Positions 8,277-18,200 of a DNA stretch of 64,000 nucleotides are shown here, one piece after another. The first letter of the stretch is position 1, and each line of letters begins with the position of its first letter. This DNA is from JACDHG01 sp963811585 (GTDB lineage: Bacteria > Actinomycetota > Actinomycetes > Propionibacteriales > Nocardioidaceae). The translations under genes were made by a program, and so were the position numbers. The notes under the pieces were generated by a model. That model did not search any database, had not been told where the DNA came from, and worked only from the letters and a program-made list of their open reading frames with translations. The stretch lies in the NCBI GenBank assembly GCA_963811585.1, contig CAWERR010000009.1, positions 434,001 to 498,000 of the forward strand. The letters run 5' to 3'.

Positions 8277-9992
8277 GTGACAGCAGACCGTCCGGTAGCG
8301 GTCATCGTGCTGGCGGCGGGGGGCGGCACGCGGATGAAGTCCGCGACCCCGAAAGTGCTGCATACCCTGGCCGGACGATCCCTACTCGGTCATGCCCTCG
8401 TCGCAGCCCGAGCGACCGAGCCCACACATCTCGTCGTCGTCGTACGCCATGAGCGCGACCTCGTGGCCGAGCACGTCGGCGTCGAGGATCCGATGGCCGT
8501 CATCGCCGACCAGGACGAGATCGCCGGCACCGGCCGGGCCGTCGAGTGCGGACTCGCGGCGCTCGCCGACGACATCTCCGGCACCGTCCTCGTCACGATG
8601 GGAGATGCCCCGCTGCTGTCCGGCGACACGTTGCGAGAGCTTGCGGCCGCCCATGCTGCGAGCGGGAGCGCGGTCACCGTCATCACCGCCACCGTCGACG
8701 ATCCCACCGGCTATGGCCGTATCCTGCGAGCCGACGATGGGGCGGTCCTCGCCAACGTCGAGCACCGAGATGCGACCGACGAGCAGCTCGCCGTCGGCGA
8801 AATCAACGCCGGGATCTACGCCTTCGACGTCGAGACACTGCGGTCCGCGCTCGCCCGCGTCGGCACCGACAACTCCCAGGGCGAGAAGTACCTTACCGAC
8901 GTGCTGGGAGTCGTGGTCGCCGACGGCGGCAAGGTCAGCGCGCACCCGCTCGCTGACGGCTGGCAGACCGAGGGCATCAACGACCGCGCTCAGCTCGCCC
9001 GACTGGGAGCCGAGCTCAACCGCCGCATCGTGCACCACTGGATGCACGAGGGCGTGACCGTCGTCGACCCGGCAACGACCTGGATCGACATCGACGTCAG
9101 CCTCGGTCGCGATGTGACAATCCACCCCCACACCCAGATCCACGGGGCCAGCACGATCGGGTCCGATGTGGTGATCGGGCCCGACACGACACTGACGGAC
9201 GTCGAGGTCGGTGACGGCGCGAGCGTCGTACGCACCCAGGGCACGCTCGCTGTCGTCGGGCCCGGCGCCACCGTCGGACCCTTCGCCTACCTCCGGCCGG
9301 GGACCACGCTTGGTGCGCGCGCAAAGATCGGCACGTTCGTCGAGACCAAGAACGCTCAGATCGCTGACGACGCCAAGGTCCCGCATCTGACGTACGTCGG
9401 CGACGCCGAAATCGGCGAGGGCACCAACATCGGGGCCGGGACCATCTTCGCCAACTACGACGGTGTCGAGAAGCACCGTACCCGGATCGGTGCCCACGCC
9501 AAGACCGGAGCCAACAACACCTTCGTTGCGCCGGTCGAGATCGGGGACGGGGCGGTCACCGGGGGCGGGAGCGTCGTCCGGCGAGACGTGCCACCCGGCA
9601 CTCTTGCCGTGAGCACTGGGCCACAGCGCCACGTCGACGGCTGGGTCGAGCGCAAGCGTCCGGGCACCAAGGCAGCCAAGGCCGCGGCCGCCCACCAGGA
9701 CCAGACGGAGCGCGAGGCAGCCACCCCCGAGCCGGAGCGACCCATGACAGGTATGAAGCGGACGACCGAGAAGACCCTGATGCTCTTCTCCGGACGAGCC
9801 CACCTCGATCTCGCCGAGGAGGTCGCGACGTTGCTCGGGAGCGAACCTCGTGCCCACGACGCATCGGGAGTTTGCCAACAGCGAGATCTACGTCCGCTAC
9901 CAGGAGTCGGTCCGCGGCTCCGACGCCTTCGTGATCCAGAGTCACACCGCTCCGATCAACGAGTGGATCATGGAGCACCTGATCATGGTTGA
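8277..9992 (+). CDS. glmU: Bifunctional GlmU: glucosamine-1-phosphate acetyltransferase / UDP-GlcNAc pyrophosphorylase (open frame runs on into prs)
   Basis: Makes UDP-GlcNAc for peptidoglycan: acetylates GlcN-1-P, then joins it to UTP. The uridyltransferase domain starts with LAAGGGTRMKS (residues 12-22) and has VTMGDAPLLSG; from about residue 255 a left-handed beta-helix acetyltransferase follows, with PFAYLRPGTTLG, TYVGDAEIGEGTNIGAGTI and NYDGVEKHRTRIG. Recognisable GlmU ends around residue 470-485 (about 9740), normal for the family, with an Ala/Glu-rich tail. No stop codon is met there: the frame continues in phase through the first 34 codons of prs, then through a shifted part of prs to 9992. 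The extra C-terminal residues are probably an artefact of a missing or shifted base. GTG start at 8277, 29 bases after tRNA-Gln. Confidence 0.88.
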   Translation: MTADRPVAVIVLAAGGGTRMKSATPKVLHTLAGRSLLGHALVAARATEPTHLVVVVRHERDLVAEHVGVEDPMAVIADQDEIAGTGRAVECGLAALADDISGTVLVTMGDAPLLSGDTLRELAAAHAASGSAVTVITATVDDPTGYGRILRADDGAVLANVEHRDATDEQLAVGEINAGIYAFDVETLRSALARVGTDNSQGEKYLTDVLGVVVADGGKVSAHPLADGWQTEGINDRAQLARLGAELNRRIVHHWMHEGVTVVDPATTWIDIDVSLGRDVTIHPHTQIHGASTIGSDVVIGPDTTLTDVEVGDGASVVRTQGTLAVVGPGATVGPFAYLRPGTTLGARAKIGTFVETKNAQIADDAKVPHLTYVGDAEIGEGTNIGAGTIFANYDGVEKHRTRIGAHAKTGANNTFVAPVEIGDGAVTGGGSVVRRDVPPGTLAVSTGPQRHVDGWVERKRPGTKAAKAAAAHQDQTEREAATPEPERPMTGMKRTTEKTLMLFSGRAHLDLAEEVATLLGSEPRAHDASGVCQQRDLRPLPGVGPRLRRLRDPESHRSDQRVDHGAPDHG

Positions 9993-10725
9993 TGCGCTGA
10001 AACGAGCCTCTGCTAAGCGGATCACTGTCGTCATGCCGTTCTACGGCTATGCCCGCCAGGACAAGAAGCATCTGGGGCGGGAGCCTATTTCGGCACGGCT
10101 CATGGCTGACCTCTTCAAGACCGCCGGAGCGAATCGGCTGATCACGGTCGACCTGCACACGGCGCAGATCCAGGGCTTCTTCGACGGACCCGTCGACCAC
10201 CTCGCCGCGCTGCCCGTCCTCACCGATTACGTCTCGAAGAAGTACGGCGGGCAGAGCCTCGCCGTGGTGTCGCCCGATGCCGGGCGCATCAAGGTGGCCG
10301 AGCAGTGGTCGTCTCGTCTCGGTGGGCGACCGCTCGCGTTCATCCACAAGACCCGCGACATCAACAAACCGAACGAGTCCTTCGCCAGCCGGGTCGTCGG
10401 CGAGGTCCGTGGGCGCGTCTGCGTGTTGGTGGACGACATGATCGACACGGGCGGCACGGTCGTGAAGGCCGCCGACGCGCTGCTGGAGGCCGGCGCATCC
10501 GACGTCATCATCGTCGCCACGCACGCGATTCTGTCGGGTCCGGCCGTCGACCGCCTGAAGAACTGCCGGGCCGGCGAGGTCATCGTCACCAACACCTTGC
10601 CGGTCTCCGCTGAGCGGCAGTTCGACAAGCTGACGACGCTGTCGATCGCGCCGCTCATCAGCGCCGCGATTCGTGAGGTCTTCGAGGACGGGTCGGTGAC
10701 GTCGCTCTTCGACGGGCGTGCGTAA
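9744..10725 (+). CDS. prs: Ribose-phosphate pyrophosphokinase, interrupted by a one-base frameshift
   Basis: Makes PRPP from ribose-5-phosphate and ATP for nucleotide, His and Trp synthesis. Two frames together give a normal Prs of about 326 residues. The N-terminus starts at ATG 9744 (MTGMKRTTEKTLMLFSGRAH) and runs to LGSE; the rest follows in the next frame from CTC 9847 (LVPTTHREFANSEIYV). One extra C at 9846-9847 explains the shift. The C-terminal part as it stands could start only at GTG 9850 and would lack the first strand. Motifs: FYGYARQDKK, VDLHTAQIQGFFDGP, VSPDAGRIKVAEQW and the PRPP loop VLVDDMIDTGGT. Since Prs is normally essential, a sequencing error is likely. Confidence 0.85.
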
Positions 10726-10994
10726 GCCGGTGCGACCGCCTCAGCGCGGTTGAACGGATTTCACCTGAGCCGGCGATGGCGGCTACGATCGTGTAGTTGC
10801 CTCGGCGAGGGAGCGAAGCGTGGTGGCGCCTGTCACCAAGGCTCGCGATCCGGCACTAGTCGGACCTCCGTGATCGACGCGGGTTTCGATTTTGACTCCA
10901 GCGACTCGCCTTCCGCGCCTGGCAGCCACCGAACTTCGACACCACCCGTCGTACGACAGCTGACAGAAATCGTTTGCGCTAGGAGATAAGCACC

Positions 10995-11723
10995 GTGTCC
11001 TCTGAGGTCAAGATCCAGGCCGAGTCTCGAACCCAGTTCGGCAAGGGCGCTGCTCGGCGCATCCGACGCGACGACAAGGTGCCTGCCGTCATCTACGGCC
11101 ACGGCACCGACCCGGTCCACATCACCCTTCCCGGCCACGACTTGATGCTGGCACTCAAGACCGCCAACGCCCTGCTCTCCATCGAGCTCAACGGTGACAG
11201 CCAGCTGGCGCTGCCGAAGGCCGTCCAGCGCGACCCCATCCGCGGCTTCATCGAGCATGCCGACCTGATCTTGGTGCGCAAGGGTGAGAAGGTCACGGTC
11301 GACGTGCAGGTCGTCCTCCTCGGTGAAGCAGCCCCCGAGACCCTGGTCACGCTCCACCACCAAACGGTCCTGCTCGAGGCAGAAGCCACCAACATCCCCG
11401 AGTCGGTCGAGGTCGACATCCAGGGTGTCGGTATCGGCACCCAGATCACGGCCAGGGACCTCACGCTGCCCACCGGTGCAACGCTCGTCCTCGACGAGGA
11501 GGCACTTGTCGTCAACTTCACGGCCGCCCCCACCGCCGAGGAGCTCGAGGCCGAGCTGGCCGAGGCCGAGGCCGAGGCAGGTATCGAGCACGACCTGTCC
11601 GACGAGGAGCTCGAGGCGCAGGCAGCCACCGAAGCGGCAGAGGGCGAAGAAGGCGAAGCTGGCGCCCCCGAGGGCGACGAGAGCCGTCCGCCCGCCGAGG
11701 GCGAGGGCTCGTCCGAGGAGTGA
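10995..11723 (+). CDS. rplY: 50S ribosomal protein L25/general stress protein Ctc
   Basis: Binds 5S rRNA in the large subunit. The 242-residue protein is of the long Ctc type: an N-terminal L25 domain (about residues 5-93, with FGKGAARRIRR and VPAVIYGHG), a C-terminal TL5-like beta domain (about 100-185), then a very acidic Glu/Ala-rich tail to residue 242. Start GTG 10995 is preceded by AGGAGATAAGCACC, a good ribosome site. The 269 bases back to prs contain no gene; a TACGAT at about 10781 could be a -10 element. It is followed by pth, as in other actinobacteria. Confidence 0.92.
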   Translation: MSSEVKIQAESRTQFGKGAARRIRRDDKVPAVIYGHGTDPVHITLPGHDLMLALKTANALLSIELNGDSQLALPKAVQRDPIRGFIEHADLILVRKGEKVTVDVQVVLLGEAAPETLVTLHHQTVLLEAEATNIPESVEVDIQGVGIGTQITARDLTLPTGATLVLDEEALVVNFTAAPTAEELEAELAEAEAEAGIEHDLSDEELEAQAATEAAEGEEGEAGAPEGDESRPPAEGEGSSEE

Positions 11724-11764
11724 TCCTCCGGATCGGACGCGGCAAGAAGCGAGAGTCGAGTGCC

Positions 11765-12349
11765 GTGTCATACGACGGGTGGATCATCGTGGGACTGGGC
11801 AACCCCGGCCCGACGTACGACGACACCCGGCACAACGTCGGCTACCTCGTGGCGGATGCTCTGGCCGAACGCATGGGCGGGCAGTGGCGCTCACACAAGT
11901 CTGGCCGTGCACTTGCCGTCGAAGGGCGACTCGCCGGGATCCCCGGGGTGCGAGCCATCCTCGGCCGGATGCGCAGCTATATGAACGAATCCGGCGGGCC
12001 AGTCTCATCGCTGCTCGCCTTCTACAAGGCCACCCCGCAGCAGCTCATCGTCATTCACGACGAGCTGGACATCCCGTACGGCGACCTCCGGGTCAAGTTC
12101 GGGGGCGGCGACAACGGGCACAACGGGCTCAAGGCGCTGCGCTCCGGTTTGGGAACCGGTGACTACTACCGGATCCGGGTGGGGATCGGCCGGCCGCCAG
12201 GGCGGCAGGAGGCGGCGGGATTTGTCCTGAAGCCCTTCTCGAGCACGGAGCGTCGAGAGCTCGACCTGCACGTGCAGCGGGCGGCTGATGCGGTGGAGTA
12301 CCTGGTCGTCGAAGGTCTCGAGAAAACGCAGAGCACGTTCAACAGCTGA
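11765..12349 (+). CDS. pth: Peptidyl-tRNA hydrolase
   Basis: Releases tRNA from prematurely dropped peptidyl-tRNA. From GTG 11765 it has 194 residues, a usual length. The N-terminus WIIVGLGNPGPTYDDTRHNVG contains the catalytic His of the HNVG motif; further family motifs are SYMNESGG, IHDELDIPYG and GGDNGHNGLKAL. The frame is open upstream to GTG 11720, which overlaps the rplY stop as GTGA and would add 15 basic residues; I prefer 11765 because family members begin only a few residues before the GLGNPG motif. Either way rplY and pth form one unit. Confidence 0.9.
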   Translation: MSYDGWIIVGLGNPGPTYDDTRHNVGYLVADALAERMGGQWRSHKSGRALAVEGRLAGIPGVRAILGRMRSYMNESGGPVSSLLAFYKATPQQLIVIHDELDIPYGDLRVKFGGGDNGHNGLKALRSGLGTGDYYRIRVGIGRPPGRQEAAGFVLKPFSSTERRELDLHVQRAADAVEYLVVEGLEKTQSTFNS

Positions 12350-12719
12350 CCCGGTCGCGGCGGTCATGTATCAGGGCGCCAGGACTCGCTCCTTGGTGGT
12401 GAGGCGGGGTCAGGTCAATGGCGCCGAACAACGTAACTCTCCGCAAGCAAACAATGACGGATAGTAGCCGTTAGGAATTACTCTACGTACCGAGTAAATT
12501 ACATCCTGTACAGGGGGGCATTGGCTTACCACGAAATCAGTTGAGTTGGGTTCCCACTTCTTCCGTTCCGCTTGCGCCGCGCTGGGCTGACCTGCACGAT
12601 GGTTGTGCGCATCCGGTCTGAACTGGTGTTTGCGAGTTCCACGAGGGGGTCGTGGGGGGCCACGTCAACGCGGGACCGAATTGAATACACCTACTTCGCC
12701 CTGGGGGGATTGAAGGGAA
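12350..12719. other. Non-coding stretch between pth and the sugar transferase, with AT-rich segment and inverted repeat
   Basis: No supported gene in these 370 bases. The segment 12440-12540 is clearly more AT-rich than its surroundings and likely holds the promoter of the sugar transferase. TTACTC (12478-12483) and GAGTAA (12492-12497) form a 6-bp inverted repeat around TACGTACC, a possible operator. A G-rich tract with GGGGGATTGAAGGGAA directly precedes the ATG at 12720 and can serve as ribosome site. Confidence 0.5.
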
Positions 12720-14231
12720 ATGCAGCGCCACACTGCTAATGATGTTCACGCCGTAGAAGTTCCATCTGTAGAGGAGCAACCTGAGGGGGTTGCCGAACTC
12801 CTTGTCGAGGAGATCGACGACCAGCGAGCCGACCCCACCGATGATCAGGAATTGATCGAGGTCCTCGACGAGCCGAGCGTTCGTCGCCGCAACTCGCTCC
12901 GCCGCTATCTCATCCTCTGTGACTTGGCCGCCGTGCTGGCAATCGGCGGCGTAGCAGCCGTCCAGGGTTACTGGGCGGCGTTGGTCGTCATCGCCACCTG
13001 GGGGCTCTGGATGACCGTGCGCCTCGACCGCGAACGCCGCATCAGCGAGTTCCTCGACATCAACCACCTGCTCAAGCGACTGGGAGTCTGGGTCGGGATC
13101 AGCGCAGCTGTCGGCGTATTCGTCGTCGGCTCGATCCAGAGTGCGCAGTTCGCCATGTTCGCCATCGTCATGCTCTTCGCCATCGCCTGCGTCTCGCGCG
13201 CGTTCTGCCGGTTCGACTGGGTGCAGGATCTTCTCGACTTCCGGTTGCGGGAGTCACTGCTCCTCGTGGGGGAGCGCGACGATGTTGCGCGCACCCTGCG
13301 TGAGTGGGTGCGCGTCGACTCGATCGAGGTCATCGGGATCTGCCTGCCAGAGACCGATGACGGTCCCCGAGTCATCGAGGGGCATCCGGTTCTCGGCTCG
13401 GCTCGAGACATCGTGTCCATCTGCCAGCGCTACCCCATCGACGCGGTCGCCCTGCACGACGTCGGCGACCTCGGCGGACGTCGCCTTGCGCGCCTGCAGT
13501 GGGGACTCGAGCAGACCAAGACATTCGTCAGCCTCATCACTCCCATGGCGAACACCGCCGTACGACGCGTGCACGCCCGCGCAGCCGGTCGCCGCTTGAT
13601 CGTCGACGTCGCTCCCGCGACGCCGTCGGGTGTCGTTGTCTTCATTCGCTCCTCACTGGATCGCATCACCGCCACGATTCTGCTCATGTTGGGCCTGCCG
13701 ATCCTGTTGGCGGCCGCCGTGGCCATCAAGGTGACCTCCCGGGGCCCGGTGCTGTTCCGCCAGGTGCGAGTCAGGGAGAACAACCGCACGTTCTTGATGT
13801 ACAAGCTGCGCACGATGGTGGCAAACGCCGAAGCCACCAAGGCTGCGCTTGCGGACCAGAACGAAGCCGAGGGAGTGCTGTTCAAGATCCGCCAGGACCC
13901 CCGGATCACCAAGGTCGGTAGCTTCCTGCGGCGTCTGTCGGTCGACGAGCTCCCTCAGCTCATCAACGTGATCAAGGGCGAGATGGCTCTGGTAGGGCCG
14001 CGGCCGGCGCTCCCGTCAGAGGTGGCGGCCTACGACGACAACGCTCGTCGGCGACTCGCCATCAAGCCTGGTCTCACGGGTCTGTGGCAGGTCAGCGGGC
14101 GCTCGAACCTGTCGTGGGAAGAGTCCGTGCGGCTCGACATGGACTACGTCGACAACTGGAGCCCGCAGCTCGACGCCTCGATCGCGTTGGACACCCTGCG
14201 CGCCGTGATCCGACGCGAAGGTGCCTACTAA
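12720..14231 (+). CDS. Polyprenyl-phosphate sugar-1-phosphate transferase (exopolysaccharide biosynthesis glycosylphosphotransferase)
   Basis: Probable initiating enzyme of exopolysaccharide or glycan synthesis: moves a sugar-1-phosphate from a UDP-sugar to undecaprenyl phosphate. It has 503 residues: a cytoplasmic acidic N-terminus, four transmembrane segments at about 63-165, a soluble nucleotide-binding-like middle domain (VIEGHPVLGSARDIV), one hydrophobic segment at about 310-335, then the catalytic bacterial sugar transferase domain with RQVRVRENNRTFLMYKLRTM, FLRRLSVDELPQLINVIKG, MALVGPRPALPSEV and KPGLTGLWQVSGRSNLSWEE. No glycosyltransferases or Wzx/Wzy genes neighbour it, so the product glycan is unknown. 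Confidence 0.88.
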   Translation: MQRHTANDVHAVEVPSVEEQPEGVAELLVEEIDDQRADPTDDQELIEVLDEPSVRRRNSLRRYLILCDLAAVLAIGGVAAVQGYWAALVVIATWGLWMTVRLDRERRISEFLDINHLLKRLGVWVGISAAVGVFVVGSIQSAQFAMFAIVMLFAIACVSRAFCRFDWVQDLLDFRLRESLLLVGERDDVARTLREWVRVDSIEVIGICLPETDDGPRVIEGHPVLGSARDIVSICQRYPIDAVALHDVGDLGGRRLARLQWGLEQTKTFVSLITPMANTAVRRVHARAAGRRLIVDVAPATPSGVVVFIRSSLDRITATILLMLGLPILLAAAVAIKVTSRGPVLFRQVRVRENNRTFLMYKLRTMVANAEATKAALADQNEAEGVLFKIRQDPRITKVGSFLRRLSVDELPQLINVIKGEMALVGPRPALPSEVAAYDDNARRRLAIKPGLTGLWQVSGRSNLSWEESVRLDMDYVDNWSPQLDASIALDTLRAVIRREGAY

Positions 14232-14378
14232 CCAGGCGGCACTTCGACCTTCGGTGGTCGGGCTTATCGAGGCCTTCGGGATGTGGTCTCGACAAGCTCG
14301 ACCGCCGGATCCTTCCGCTGACCGTCTGATGCTGGGCGGCACCGGGTTGCGTTCCGCGGCTGTGGGAGAGTTTGCGGC

Positions 14379-15173
14379 GTGACCGACACCGTCGAACTTC
14401 CTGCCGCGCCCGACCACGTCAGCATCGACGACCATCTGCTCGCTGCCTGGATGGCGACGGTCGCGGGCGAACGGCTCGAACAGCTGCGTAGCGAGGGACT
14501 CGAAGGCCGAGATCTGAAGGACGCGGGCGACGCCCTGGGGCACAAGATCTTGATGCGCCTTCTTGGCACCTACCGCCGAGACGACGCGGTCCTCAGTGAG
14601 GAAGGCAAGGACGACAAGGCCCGGCTTCACAACCGGCGGGTCTGGATCGTCGACCCTCTCGACGGCACCCGCGAGTACTCCGAACCTCCGCGCGACGACT
14701 GGGCGGTCCACGTCGCACTCTGGCAGGAGGGTGATCTCGTCGCGGGGGCGGTGGCCCAGCCTGGGATGTCGACGACGTTCAGCACGGCAGACCCGCCAGT
14801 CGTGCCCGACCGGACCAGCTCTCGGCCGCGGATCGCGGTGAGCCGAACGCGACCGCCGGACTTCGTGGCCGGCCTCGCCGAGGAGCTCGATGCCGAGCTG
14901 GTGCCGATGGGCTCCGCCGGCGCGAAGGTGATCTCCGTCGCCCGCGACGTGACGGACATCTACGTCCACGCGGGCGGGCAGTACGAGTGGGACTCGGCAG
15001 CGCCCGTCGTCGTCGCCCGCGCCGCGGGTCTCCACACCAGCCGCGCAGATGGGGCTCCGCTTGCCTACAACCAGGACGATGTCTGGCTGCCTGATCTGCT
15101 CGTATGTCGTCCTGAGCTTGCCGAGACCGTGAGCGGCTTCGTCAGCAATCACTGGGCCACGCACGGCCGTTAG
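14379..15173 (+). CDS. cysQ: Inositol-monophosphatase-family phosphatase, CysQ-like 3'(2'),5'-bisphosphate nucleotidase
   Basis: Metal-dependent phosphatase, likely removing the 3'-phosphate of PAP/PAPS in sulfate assimilation. It has 264 residues with the family metal sites: EEGKDD (first Glu, about residue 73), VDPLDGTREY (about 88-97) and the late WDSAAPVVVARAAG (about 206-219). The short lead segment DHLLAAWMATVAGERLEQLR is like mycobacterial CysQ. GTG start at 14379 with upstream GGGAGAG. It stands alone on the plus strand; the alternative activity, inositol or fructose-bisphosphate phosphatase, cannot be excluded. Confidence 0.8.
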   Translation: MTDTVELPAAPDHVSIDDHLLAAWMATVAGERLEQLRSEGLEGRDLKDAGDALGHKILMRLLGTYRRDDAVLSEEGKDDKARLHNRRVWIVDPLDGTREYSEPPRDDWAVHVALWQEGDLVAGAVAQPGMSTTFSTADPPVVPDRTSSRPRIAVSRTRPPDFVAGLAEELDAELVPMGSAGAKVISVARDVTDIYVHAGGQYEWDSAAPVVVARAAGLHTSRADGAPLAYNQDDVWLPDLLVCRPELAETVSGFVSNHWATHGR

Positions 15174-15193
15174 TGCCAACCGAGCCCGCTGGC

Positions 15194-15241
15194 TAGACTC
15201 AACCTCGCACTCCCGACCCCCGCCCTCAACTTGAGCGGGGG
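15194..15241 (+). promoter_or_regulatory. Promoter -10 and GC-rich hairpin ahead of mfd
   Basis: TAGACT at 15194-15199 looks like a -10 element for mfd. Just downstream CCCCCG (15217-15222) can pair with CGGGGG (15236-15241), with an inner CTCA (15225-15228) and TGAG (15232-15235) pair. The hairpin lacks a T tract, so it is either a weak terminator for cysQ or a 5' leader structure of mfd. Confidence 0.35.
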
Positions 15242-15285
15242 CTGTCGTGGTGTGCCCCGAGCCGATGTCCAGATCCGGGAGCCTC

Positions 15286-18200
15286 GTGTCACTTCACGCC
15301 CTCACCTCCATTGTCAGTGCCGAGCCGTCGCTTGCCGGCGTGCTCAACACCGCCAGGCAGCAGTCGACGACGGCCCTCGACCTCACCGCGCCCGAAGCGC
15401 TGCGGCCCTTCGTTGCCGCAGCCCTGGCGTCGCCCGACGCGGGGGGCGCAGACGCGACCGTTCTGGTCGTGACGGCGACGGCCCGCGAGGCCGACGACAT
15501 CGTCGACGCCGTCCGCTGCCTCATCGACTCCTCGCAGGTCGCCTCCTACCCCGCGTGGGAGACGCTGCCGCACGAGCGGCTCTCTCCACGCTCCGACACC
15601 GTCGGGCGACGGCTTGCCGTGCTGCGTCGACTGGTCCATCCCACCGACGAGAGCGGTCCGACGGCGGGCCTCAAGGTCGTGGTGGCGCCGGTGCGGTCGG
15701 TGTTGCAGCCACAGGTCAAGGGATTGGCCGACCTGGAGCCGGTTGCGCTTCGCGAGGGTGACGAGGTCGAGCTCGACGACGTCGTACGTCGGTTGGCCGC
15801 GGCGGCATACCACCGCGTCGACATGGTCGAGCGGCGCGGGGAGTTCGCGGTGCGCGGTGGCATCGTCGACGTATTTCCTCCCACTGACGAGCATCCGGTC
15901 CGCGTGGAGTTCTTCGGCGACGAGGTCGACGAAGTCCGTTCCTTCTCGGTTGCCGACCAGCGTTCGCTCGACAAGGTGTCGTCCGGTCTTTGGGCGCCGC
16001 CGTGTCGTGAGCTGCTCCTGACTGGCGAGGTGCGGCAACGCGCGCGGGTCCTCGCCGAGGCACACCCCGAGCTCGCCGAGATGCTGGACAAGATGGCCGA
16101 GGGCCACGCGGTCGAGGGCATGGAGGCGCTCGCGCCGGTCCTCGTCGACGAGATGGAGTTGCTCGTCGACCTGCTGCCCGACAACGCGTTCGTGCTCGTG
16201 TGTGACCCCGAGCGGGTCCGGTCACGCGCTCACGACCTCGTCGCCACGAGCGAGGAGTTCCTCCGCGCCTCGTGGGCGGCAGCCGCTGGCGGTGGACAGG
16301 CTCCGGTCGACCTCGGCGCCGCTGCTTACCGCACGCTGGGCGACGTACGTCAGCACACGCTGGCCCGCGGCCTGTCGTGGTGGTCCATGTCTCCGTTCGG
16401 GCTCGACCCGACCGTGCCGGGCGGTGGGGGCGAGGCCGCTCCGGCTCCGCTACGGACCGAGACCGGGGAGATCGTCTCGCTCGACGTCGACGTCTCGACC
16501 ACGGTGGCAACGGTTCCGATCGACGTGGAGCCGGTGACGCAGTACCGCGGCGACACGGTGGCAGCGGTCGATGACATCTCCGCTCACGTGCATGCGGGCC
16601 GCAGCGTCCTCATCGTCACGCCTGGCCACGGACCTGGCGAGCGGCTCGTCGAGGTCCTCAAGGAGCATGACGTCGCCGCGCGTGTCGTCGACGACGTGTC
16701 CACCGAGCCGGTCCGTGGCGTCGTCGACGTGGTGCAGGGCGACCTGAAACACGGCTTCGTCGCGTCGGCCATCGACCTCGTCATCCTCACCGGCGACGAC
16801 CTCACCAGCCAGCGCACGACCGCCCGCGACAGCACCCGGATGCCGTCGCGCCGCAAAAAGCAGATCGACCCCCTCGAGCTGCTGCCCGGTGACTACGTCG
16901 TCCACGAGCAGCACGGCGTCGGCCGCTACGTCGAGATGATCCAGCGCACGGTGGCCGGGGCCACCCGTGAGTACCTCCTCGTCGAGTACTCCGCCTCCAA
17001 ACGTGGCCATCCCTCCGACAAGCTGTTCGTCCCGACCGACCAACTCGACCAGGTCACGCGGTATGTCGGCGGCGAGCATCCCTCCCTCGACCGCCTCGGC
17101 GGCGCGGACTGGAACAAGCGCAAGGGCCGCGCTCGCAGGGCTGTGCGCGAGATCGCGGCCGAGCTGATCAAGCTGTACGCCGCCCGGCAAGCCACCAGGG
17201 GACACGCCTTCGGGCCCGACTCGCCCTGGCAGCGCGAGCTCGAGGACGCGTTCCCCTATGTCGAGACCCCCGACCAGCTGGCGAGCGTCGACGAGGTCAA
17301 GCGCGACATGGAGCAACAGGTCCCGATGGACCGGCTCATCTGTGGCGACGTCGGGTACGGCAAGACCGAGATCGCCGTACGTGCCGCCTTCAAAGCCGTC
17401 CAGGACGGGAAGCAGGTCGCGGTTCTGGTGCCGACGACCCTGCTGGTGCAGCAGCACTTCCAGACGTTCACGGAGCGGTTCGCCAGCTTCCCGGTCATCG
17501 TCAAGGCGCTGAGCCGGTTCCAGTCAGACCGTGAGGCCCGCGACGTCATCGACGGCCTGCGCGAAGGCACCGTCGACCTGGTCATCGGCACCCATCGGCT
17601 CTTCAACACCGAGGTCAAGTTCAAGGATCTCGGCCTGGTCGTGGTCGACGAGGAGCAGCGGTTCGGCGTCGAGCACAAGGAAGCACTGAAGCGGATGCGC
17701 ACCGCGGTCGACGTCCTCGCGATGTCGGCGACCCCCATCCCGCGGACGCTCGAGATGGCGATCACCGGCATCCGTGAGATGTCGACCATCACCACACCGC
17801 CCGAGGAGCGTCACCCCGTCCTGACGTTCGTCGGGAGCTACGACGACGCGCAAGTCAGTGCAGCGATCCGCCGTGAACTGCTTCGCGAAGGCCAGGTCTT
17901 CTACATCCACAACCGGGTCCAGAGCATCGACCGTGCCGTCCGTCATCTGCGCGAGCTCGTCCCCGAGGCACGCATCACGGCTGCCCACGGTCAGATGCAC
18001 GAGCACCAGCTCGAGCAGGTGATGGTCGACTTCTGGGAGCGGGAGTTCGACGTCCTCGTGTGTACGACGATCGTCGAGTCCGGCCTCGACATCGCCAATG
18101 CCAACACGCTCATCATCGAGCGAGCCGACCTGCTCGGGCTGTCTCAGCTGCACCAACTTCGGGGGAGGGTTGGCCGTGGCGCCGAACGTGCCTACGCCTA

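Noticed and set aside
9846..9852. Programmed frameshift controlling prs
   Set aside because: No slippery heptamer, stop codon or stimulatory hairpin is visible at the shift; other one-base breaks in the window make a sequence error more likely.
8382..9878. Long open frame of 498 codons on the minus strand across glmU
   Set aside because: It is antisense to a clear GlmU, shows Asp/Gly/Val-rich low-complexity sequence and no domain; a typical high-GC shadow.
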